Shown: in pieces, positions 53,517 through 61,420 of the stretch
How the letters are laid out: every line of letters begins with the position of its first letter
How positions within the stretch are numbered: the stretch's first letter is position 1
Source of the DNA: Saccharum officinarum
Taxonomy: Eukaryota; Streptophyta; Magnoliopsida; Poales; Poaceae
Assembly: GCA_020631735.1 (NCBI GenBank)
Contig: CM036197.1
Location: forward strand, 44,067,880 to 44,131,879
Reading direction: 5' to 3'
DNA length: 64,000 nucleotides
Translations under genes and position numbers: made by a program
The notes under the pieces: model-generated
Told to the model about the DNA's origin: nothing
What the model saw: only the letters and a program-made list of their open reading frames with translations
The model's database searches: none

Positions 53517-55744
53517 GTGGGAAAAATATGAAACCATAAAAAATCAATAGTTTTTAGATTCTTAAAAATTAGCTCTTTTAATTAACAAATGCTTATTACA
53601 TGATTTTAGGCTAAAAATAAATACCAATGGTCATGAAAACTTTTTGTGTAACTGTTTTATGCTAGAATCAACCTTCACAAAAAGTGGGATTAATGGCCAA
53701 TGTTTAATTTAACCACCTTTTCTATGCTTAATTAATTAAATTAAATCAAATAAGGTAATTAGACTAAATCTCTAAATGACTTGGGTGATCTTTTGGTGTT
53801 GTGGACCTCGAACATGGCCACCTCTCCTGTTCCTTGGCACTTGTTTACTCATTTGTTATGCGACCAAGTATGAAAATAGAAATTAAATATGCCTTTAGTT
53901 TGATTATGTTTTTTCAGTAGTTGATACATGTATGAAAGTCTTGATTGCCTTTTTGGATCAATCTCTTGGGTAAAAAGAGTTAAGCTATGTATTTTAATCT
54001 ATATCAAGATCTTGATCGTCTATGTTAACCTAGTCTTCGTAATACCAACTTTTAGTTGTTTAATAATAAAAGTGTTAATGATAACTACCTTGCTCTCAGG
54101 TGCTTAAGTTAAAGATTGATGTAGTTTTATCCTTGTCTTGTTTAACTTTCATGAAGTAATTAGTGTTGATTACTTGCAACTGTACCGCGAAGGAAAGTTG
54201 TACTCAAGTAGATAAACTAATGTTTATCCTTTCTAAATGTCTCTTGTATGCTATGCCTTATTCATCATCATGCGTCATGCAATCATGGCATGCATTCCAT
54301 CATGTTAAGCATCACAATCATTATATACGTGTAAGTGCCTACGAGAGTGAGAAGATTCGTGGTGAACAAGTTGATGACGAGGTTGGTGGTCGATCAGCTT
54401 CGGAGAAGGTAATACACTCGAGGTGTTGGTGTCAAACTTGACTCTACGAGAACTAACCACCGCTGCAACAAAGCAAGCCCCGGTGCATTTAAACCCTACC
54501 TAGAATTTTACAAATGTTTATTATTATATTATAGTTTACTGCATTAAGTAATGAGGAGTTGAGTGATAACCTAATTGCTGCATTATCATCCTTGATTATT
54601 GTGATATCAACCTTGATACCTGTTTACGGAAAATGCGTAGTATGCTTCGCTATGCTAGAAATTAAAGCTTTAAATGCAATGTTTATATAGCCATGACGGC
54701 ATATGGAATGAATATTGAAATATGAGAATGAACTTAAAGATCGGGCGGTGGTTTGGCCACTGCTAACATGCATTGGGAAAGGAGTCTCAATGTAGTGTTT
54801 CCGCCTTGTCAGTTAAGGTCCGTTCGTTGTAAGCCTTTGTGTTCAAGACTTGCAACTAGCTTCATGCCTTGGTAAGCCAAAATGTTTGGTGATTCCATTA
54901 CGAGAACGTCTAACCTCGCACTGGGAGTGGAGAGATGGCGAGAGTAGCGTGTACCCTCGGGGCTAGAATTTGGCGGGTTCGAGGAGTACTGTACTCTCGG
55001 GTGGCGATGGACACGTTCTGGTTTTGGGAGATCTAAATGAGGGTTGAATATGCAAGATTCGGTTCTACATATGTCGTGAAGTTAGAGATCCCCAGCTGGG
55101 TATAATCGGTTCGAATCGTTGTTGCTCCTCGGTTATGGAGACTTGATCACCTGACTTGCATCGTAGTTAAGAACTGGAATTGAAAGAAAGAATGAGAAAG
55201 GTTTTGATGATAATTACTTTGATCTAGATTAGGATCACCTAGAGTTGGTTAATGAACCATCAATGATAAAAGTAAAATATTGAAAATAAGGATCTACTCT
55301 AGTAAGCTTTTCTGCAAAAGAAAATCTTGATTCTGGATTACCCGTACCTTGATTCCCTAAAGCTAGCATGCCCTTGGAGTCTTTGTCTTAGTCGGGTAAG
55401 TCTTGTTGAGTACTCTCGTACTCAGGGTTTGTTAACCCCTGTTGCAGGTGCTAACTGGTGCTGCTAATTAGGTCATGTCAGTGGGCTTGACATGATTTGA
55501 TTGTCCTCTCCTGACTTAGGTGTTCTACCTAAGTTGTCTTCTGTAGTTCTACTCGACTTCCGCAATACAAGTTAAGTTTGTAAAAAGTTAACTTAATCAT
55601 GATTTGTAAATTTATTGTTATTATTCTTCCGCACTCTGATGTAACGTTTTGTACAAATGTTGTAATATTGTAGTTACTCCTTTGTTGATCCTGGTATGGG
55701 TTGTTAAATGTAGTTTAATCGGGGTCCTGTGAGGGCACCCGACA
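53517..55744 (+). repeat. 3' part of a Gypsy LTR (Tekay/Del-like), start lost in the gap
   Basis: The sequence has the same layout as the second half of the chromovirus right LTR (a GCATCACAATCATTATA region near 54308, GCAAGCCCCGGTGCATTTAA near 54473, GGTTCGAATCG near 55107, GTTGAGTACTCTCGTACTCAG near 55404). It ends GGGCACCCGACA at 55744. The presumed start TGTCGGGTGCC is not in view. No gene is present; the 92-codon frame at 54163 is not supported. It could be a solo LTR or the 3' LTR of an element lost in the gap. Confidence 0.65.
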
Positions 55745-55799
55745 GATCTTCTTAGGTTATTTGGTGTGCATGTATCGCTGTCAGAGGTCTTAGGGACAA

Positions 55800-57960
55800 T
55801 GACAGGTGCATGTGGCCATATAATTTAGGAGGTTCTGCTACACTTCTCCTCCAGTCTCGGCAGGTTTGCCTGATGTTCAATCTACACCGATAAGATCAGA
55901 TCCAGTACTTTCAGGAGGACGAGTTCAGCTCAATACAAATCTATCAGCATCAGCTATGTCAGGGCCTATGTCTCAAAACAGCCAGATTCCTACTAATTGG
56001 TGGGGATATGGTATGCCTCCGGAGTTGTCTGCCTTCAACTTTGGTTTACCTCAAGTGTTTGACGCAGCAGGAAAAGCTCATGTATCATCGGCTGTTTCAC
56101 CGATGAATCAGGTATCTCAATATGCCACATCAACTATTATGCAATCAACTTCAGGAGGTTTCCAAATGCCTTCGTTTCAAGCACCCAATACAAGTCCATC
56201 GGCAAGCCTACTGCCGATGCAGCAGAAGGCCCCTGCTATAAGTCAACCTGGGATGCAGTTCACGCCTCAAGCTGGTTATGCTAATTGTTATCCAACAATT
56301 TCAGCAAGTTACCAGTCATCAGCAAGCTTTGTACCGATGAGTTGTAATAATAGTTGGACAGGACAGTTACCTGTTCAGCATGCAGTTCAGTAGAATCAGC
56401 AGGTTGCAGGAATTCAGCAAGGTCATATGCAAACTGGTTTTCAGAATCAGGCATCGGCAGCTCAGCCGATGAATCATTTTCAGCAGGTTAGTGGGCCACA
56501 AGTGGCGGCAAATATGCCGATTGCTGGAGATCATGTGCCATAAAGATACGTGGAGGGATATCAGCAGGCACCTCTTGTAGAAATTCAGCCAGTTCGTCAG
56601 CAGGAGGTTGATGCTTTTTGGGCCGATAAGATAGCAGAAATCATGAGAGATCAGTTTGGGATAAAACCTAAAGTTAATACTTATTCTTATCGGACTCCAT
56701 ACCCTCCAGCATATGATTTAATTCCTCTCCCAAATCGGTACAAGGTACCAGATTTCACCAAATTTTCTAGACAAGATGATACATCAACGATGAAACACGT
56801 CAATCGCTTCATTATTCAATGTGGAGAGGCAGCTAGCAGAGATGAATTAAGAGTTCGATTATTTTCATCATCTTTGTCTAAATCAGTATTCACGTGGTTC
56901 ATATCATTACCACCAAATTCTATTATTACTTGGGTTGATTTAGAAAAATAATTTTATAAGTATTTATTTGCTGGAATCCATGAAAAGAAGCTTACCAATT
57001 TAGTAAAATTGAGGCAACGTAATGATGAATCGATAGAAAGCTTTGTGCAGAGGCTACGAGATATAAAGAATAAGTGCTACAGCCTGGTGCTAGATGATCG
57101 GCAGCTTGTTGATCTGGCTTTTCAAGGGTTATTGTCATATCTCAAGGACAGATATGCTTCTCAGGAGTTTGAAATCCTGAGTCATCTTGTACAAAGGATC
57201 TCTGATCAAGACACTAGAGTTTTTGAGCCTAAAAAGAATTAGAGCAAAAAAGTATCATTTATTGATGAGGTAGAAGATTCTGATTCTGATGAAGAACCAG
57301 TTTTTCGGCTTAGCTGAGTGGGTTAAGAATAAAAGGCCGATATCTTGTCCTTTTGGTCAGAAAGAACCAGAGAAATTTACCTTTGACATCACCAAAGCTG
57401 ACAAGATATTTGATCTTTTGCTTCAAGAAGGTAAAATTAAGTTGTCACCTAATCATGTGATTCCATCAGCAGAAGAACTAAAGAAGATCCTGTACTGCAA
57501 ATGGCACAATGCAACTTCACACAGTACAAATGAGTGCAAGGTGTTCAGGCAGCAGTTGCAATCGGTTATCAAATCTGGGAGAATTAAGTTTGGCAACTCC
57601 AAGAACAGAAGCCGATGAAAATTGATCAGCACCCTTTTCTAGCAAATATGTTAGATGCCAAGGGTAAGACCAAGGTATTGACATCAGAGGCTGCTGAGAA
57701 AAACACATCAGTGGATCCCCAGCATCAAATAACTACCGATGACGCAAAAAGCAAGGGTCTGCTAGGAGAAAGGGAGAAAGTGGTAGTTCCAAAAAAACCT
57801 CCTCAACCTAGCATTGTGATTACCCATCGAAGGCAGCAGGAGGGTTAGCGTCAGCATAGAGACCGATATCAACAACAGCAAGAAGAGAGACGTCGAGAAA
57901 AGTGGTATCGACATAAAGATCATTGAAGGTGTTCGTTTTTTATCCATTGCTGGGAAGAAG
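55800..57960 (+). pseudogene. Tat-2 gag
   Basis: A long Gln/Ser/Met-rich N-terminal region runs from 55866 (coding probably starts upstream, PPVSAGLPDVQ). It is broken by TAG 56391 and TAA at 56540. The capsid domain runs from about 56550 (EVDAFWADKIAEIMRDQFGI; IPLPNRYKVPDFTKFSRQDD; VNRFIIQCGEAASRDELRVR; FTWFISLPPNSIITWVDLEK). After a TAA at 56949 it continues FYKYLFAGIHEKKLTNLV, then RNDESIESFVQRLRDIKNKC. Downstream, CKWHNATSHSTNECKVF (57500-57545) is a zinc-knuckle-like C-x2-H...H-x4-C. Damage is mostly stops, with a frameshift near 57290. Confidence 0.8.
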
Positions 57961-58337
57961 ACATTAAATTGCCGACTATTGAAAATTGCCCTGAGTGCAA
58001 TTGTTACTATGGGGCCAATCGGCCAGAAAGGAGGTTTCAGCCTGGTAATCAGGGTTTATCTATCAATGAGCCAATCAGAGGCGGATCATCAGTACATGAT
58101 CGGCTAGGGGGCAGACTTAGTGTACATGAAAGGCTTGGTAAGCGCGCTAGATATTTTCTAAGAAATCAAGAGGAGCTTGAGGAGATGGCAAATGCAAGAG
58201 TTCCCGATAAAGAAATATTCTACAAGGATCCTAATATACGTCGTGTAGAATCAACCGAGATCTGTTATCAGCCGGTTTCGAAAACTAAGCCTCCTCGATG
58301 GTGCCCTAAGGGTCTGACAAAGACATAGAAAAGGAGG
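57961..58337 (+). pseudogene. Tat-2 gag-protease linker with Cys-rich motif
   Basis: The sequence preceding 57969 codes CSFFIHCWEE, followed by LPTIENCPECNCYYG, a compact Cys/His cluster that could bind zinc. A Gly/Arg-rich, duplicated VHDRLGGRLSVHERLG stretch (58095-58140) follows, then KPPRWCPKGLTKTQ-like sequence ending in TAG 58326-58328. Confidence 0.6.
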
Positions 58338-59120
58338 ATGCAGCGTGAGCGACAGGAGGACCTATACCAAGAGGAAAGCTCTTCCAATGAGAGGTCCAGA
58401 CATCGGCAGTGGCAGGTGAAACACAAAGATAAGGGCATATCGGCAGATGTTAATATGGTATTTATGTTGCCGATGAAGTTTCTAGCACTCTCTGATGATG
58501 AGGAAGAAGTTGTTCTCTCCGATCAAGTAGCTCAGCTGGCACTAGATCCAATGATGGCTGTTTTTGAGAACCCTACCGATGACGAGAGACAGCATCTCAA
58601 AGCTTTGTTTGTGAAAGACAGAGTTGATGGGCAGCCTGTATCTAAGATACTTATCGACGGAGGAGATGCGATTAATATTATGCCATATGTAATGTATCAG
58701 AAACTTGGCAAAGGAGATCAAGACTTGACCAAAACTGATATGATGCTGAAAGATTTTAAAGGCAATGTGTCACCAGCTAAAGGGGCAGTATGCGTTGAAT
58801 TGACCATCGGCAACAAAACCTTGCCGACGACGTTCTTTGTTATCAATGGTAAAGGTGCATACAATCTGCTTCTAGGAAGGGACTGGATTCATGCCAATTG
58901 TTGTGTTCCTTCCACAATGCATCAATGCCTCGCACAGTGGGTTGGGGATAAGATTGAGGTTGTCCCTGGTGATTCTTCTTATATCATTGCATCGGCAGAA
59001 TCAGATACTTATGAGCGAACCAAATGCATATCAAGAGAAGTTTGGGAGAAAGAGTTCCTCAGAGTTGCTGATTATGAAATTCCACTGATCCAAGCAGTCG
59101 GTTCTGAGGAGGAGTTTTAA
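58338..59120 (+). pseudogene. Tat-2 aspartic protease
   Basis: After a Lys/Glu-rich lead and the VFMLPMKFLALSDDEEEV segment, the active site reads SKILIDGGDAINIMPYVMY, with the Asp intact. The second part reads TTFFVINGKGAYNLLLGRDW, with the conserved LLGRDWIHAN. The frame stops (TAA 59118-59120) where RT begins in a different frame, so a small indel lies near 59110. The domain itself looks intact. Confidence 0.82.
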
Positions 59121-60205
59121 TGGATAGGTTTGCCGATGATGGAAAATTAGATCAGGGGTTCACATCGGCGGATGATTTAGTAGAGATAGATATTGGTAAT
59201 GGTGATAGGCCAAGGCCTACTTTTATTAGCGCTAAGTTAGATTCCAAGTGTAAGCAGCAAATAACTAATTTGTTAAAAGAATATAAGGATTGTTTTGCTT
59301 GGGATTATACTGAAATGCCTGGATTAGACCGATCGATAGTTGAACATCAGTTACCTATCAAATCTAGATTTAGGCCATATCAGCAGTCAGCGCGCCGATG
59401 CAACCCTAATATACTTCCTGACATTAAGGCCGAAATAACTAAATTAATTGAGACAAAGTTTATTCGGCAGTGTCGGTATGCGGAGTGGATTTCTAATGTG
59501 GTTCTTATTTATAAGAAAAATGGGAAACTTCGTGTTTGTATTGATTTCAGGAACCTCAACAAAGCCACACCGATGGATGGTTATCCAATAACTATTGCTG
59601 ATTTATTGATTGATGTTGCAGCCGGACATCAAATTATCAGCTTCATGGATGGTAATGCAGGTTATAATCAAATATTCATGGCTGAAGAAGATATTCCCAA
59701 GACTGCTTTCAGATGTCTAGGTCATGTGGGGTTGTTTGAATGGATAGTCATGACCTTCGGTTTGAAAAATGCCGGTGCTACTTATCAGAGAGCTATGAAT
59801 TTTATTTTTTATGAGTACATCGGCACATTAGTGGAAATCTACATTGATAATGTAGTGGTTAAGTATGGGGATATCACAAAACATCTAGCCGATCTACGAA
59901 AGATACTGGAGTGCACGAGGAAGCATGGATTGAAGATGAATCCTAATAAATGTGCGTTTGGTGTATCGGCAGGTCAATTCTTGGGTTTTATGTTGCATCA
60001 GAGAGGTATTGAAATCAGTAGGAAATCTATTGATGCAATTAACAAGGTGGTTGCTCCTGCCGATAAAACTGAATTGCAATCTTTGATTGGCAAGATTAAT
60101 TTTATTAGAAGGTTCATATCTAATCTATCGGGTAAGATCAAAGCTTTCAGTCCATTGCTTAAATTGAAGGCCGATCAGGAATTTGTATGGGGAGCTGAGC
60201 AGTAG
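59120..60205 (+). pseudogene. Tat-2 reverse transcriptase, YIDD changed to YIDN
   Basis: A 361-codon frame contains the full RT: KDCFAWDYTEMPGLDRSIVE, RVCIDFRNLNKATPMDGYPI, ISFMDGNAGYNQIFMAEEDI (motif A Asp present) and WIVMTFGLKNAGATYQRAMN. It then reads LVEIYIDNVVVKYGD, where the family has Y-I-D-D: the second catalytic Asp is Asn (AAT). The connection (GKINFIRRFISNLSGKIKAF) follows. It ends at TAG 60203-60205, where Gln is expected. The single active-site change alone would inactivate the enzyme. Confidence 0.88.
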
Positions 60206-60617
60206 TTGGCCCTAGATGAAATTAAGAAGTACTTGACAAATCCTCCAGTGCTAGTTCCACCCCCAACATGGGAAACCCTTCATGTTGTATTTGTCAACTG
60301 ATGATACTGTTATTGGTTCAGCTCTTATTCAAGAATTTGAAGGGAAAGAACGTGTTATTTATTATTTGAGTAGAAGATTGGTGGATGCTGAGACAAGGTA
60401 TTCGGCCATCGAAAAACTATGTCTATATTTATACTTTTCTTGTATTAAATTGAGGTATTATTTGCTATAGGCCGAATGCACTGTCATATGCAACGATGAC
60501 GTGGTCAAATACATGTTGTCGATGCCGATATTGAGTGGTAGAATCGGCAAGTGGATTTTAGCATTGGCAGAATTTGACCTACGTTACGAATCGACTTAGG
60601 CAGTTAAAGGGCAGGTT
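60206..60617 (+). pseudogene. Tat-2 RNase H (Ty3 type)
   Basis: After a short frameshifted lead, LYLSTDDTVIGSALIQEFEG, then VIYYLSRRLVDAETRYSAIE and KLRYYL carry the RNase H fold. The expected first catalytic Asp appears as Ser (YLSTDD). A TAG at 60468 stands where Gln precedes AECTVICNDDVVKYML. Another TAG near 60596 interrupts before AVKGQVMADF. Confidence 0.75.
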
Positions 60618-61103
60618 ATGGCCGATTTTATCACTCAGCACTGCAGCACAGTAGACTCTCTGGAAGTTGCTCCTTGGACACTTTTCTTCGATGGGTCTAC
60701 ATGTGGTGAAGGAGCAGGTATCGACATTATGTTGATTTCACCTCAAGGAAGGAAGTATGAGTTTTCATTGCCAATTGTTGCTATATTGACAAACAATTAG
60801 GCCGAGTATCAAGCTTTGATAAAAGGATTGGAATTACTTAGGGAGATATGTGCCGATGCTGTCGAAATCTTTGGTGATTATATGCTGGTTATAAATCAAT
60901 TAGCTGGGATTTATGAATGCCGAAGTGAAGTGTTGATCTCATATCATGAGAGATGTTTGCAATTATTGAAAGAGTTTAAAGATTTCTGTCTTAAATATAT
61001 TTCTCGATTGCATAATGAAGAAGTTAATCGACTAGCTCAGCATGCTTCAGGGTATCAGCCTATCCAGGAGGTGCTGACATCGGCAGTTGATACCAATGAC
61101 TAG
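60618..61103 (+). pseudogene. Tat-2 second (archaeal-type) RNase H
   Basis: WTLFFDGSTCGEGAGI carries the first catalytic Asp. LTNN then TAG (expected Gln, 60798-60800) then AEYQALIKGLELL carries the Glu. VEIFGDYMLVINQL has the third acidic residue and HNEEVNRLAQHAS the last; there Asn replaces the Asp usual before LA. Its presence between RNase H and integrase confirms the Tat lineage. Confidence 0.8.
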
Positions 61104-61334
61104 GTAAAGGAGTTTGCCGATGGAGATCTGGTTTAGAAGTTGATTTTACCGATTGGGACTAAAAGTTCAAAGTTTGGCAAGTGGTCTCCTAATTGGGAGG
61201 GTCCATATCGGATAAACCAATCTGTTCCTGGCAACGCATATATTCTAGAAACCCTCGAAGGGGTTGTATTTCCCAGAGCATTAAACGAAAAATATTTAAA
61301 GAAATATTACCCTAGTATCTGGATAGATGCATAA
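61104..61334 (+). pseudogene. Tat-2 integrase C-terminal tail; catalytic core deleted
   Basis: Directly after the archaeal RNase H the sequence is KEFADGDLV, TAG (expected Trp), then KLILPIGTKSSKFGKWSPNW and EGPYRINQSVPGNAYILETL, ending NEKYLKKYYPSIW with a stop at 61332-61334. This is the extreme C-terminus of a Tat integrase. The zinc-binding domain and the whole DDE core, roughly 1.2 kb in relatives such as Tat-1, are absent. A simple internal deletion near 61100 explains this. Confidence 0.8.
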
Positions 61335-61420
61335 AAGCATAAGTGCAGATAACAGTCCTATCGGCCAGAATCATACAAGGGTATCAATGTTTCATAGAGC
61401 GCCGATGCAATAAATAGGAT

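Noticed and set aside
54163..54441. 92-codon plus-strand frame
   Set aside because: It is inside the LTR fragment, has no recognisable domain, and overlaps words conserved in related LTRs as noncoding.
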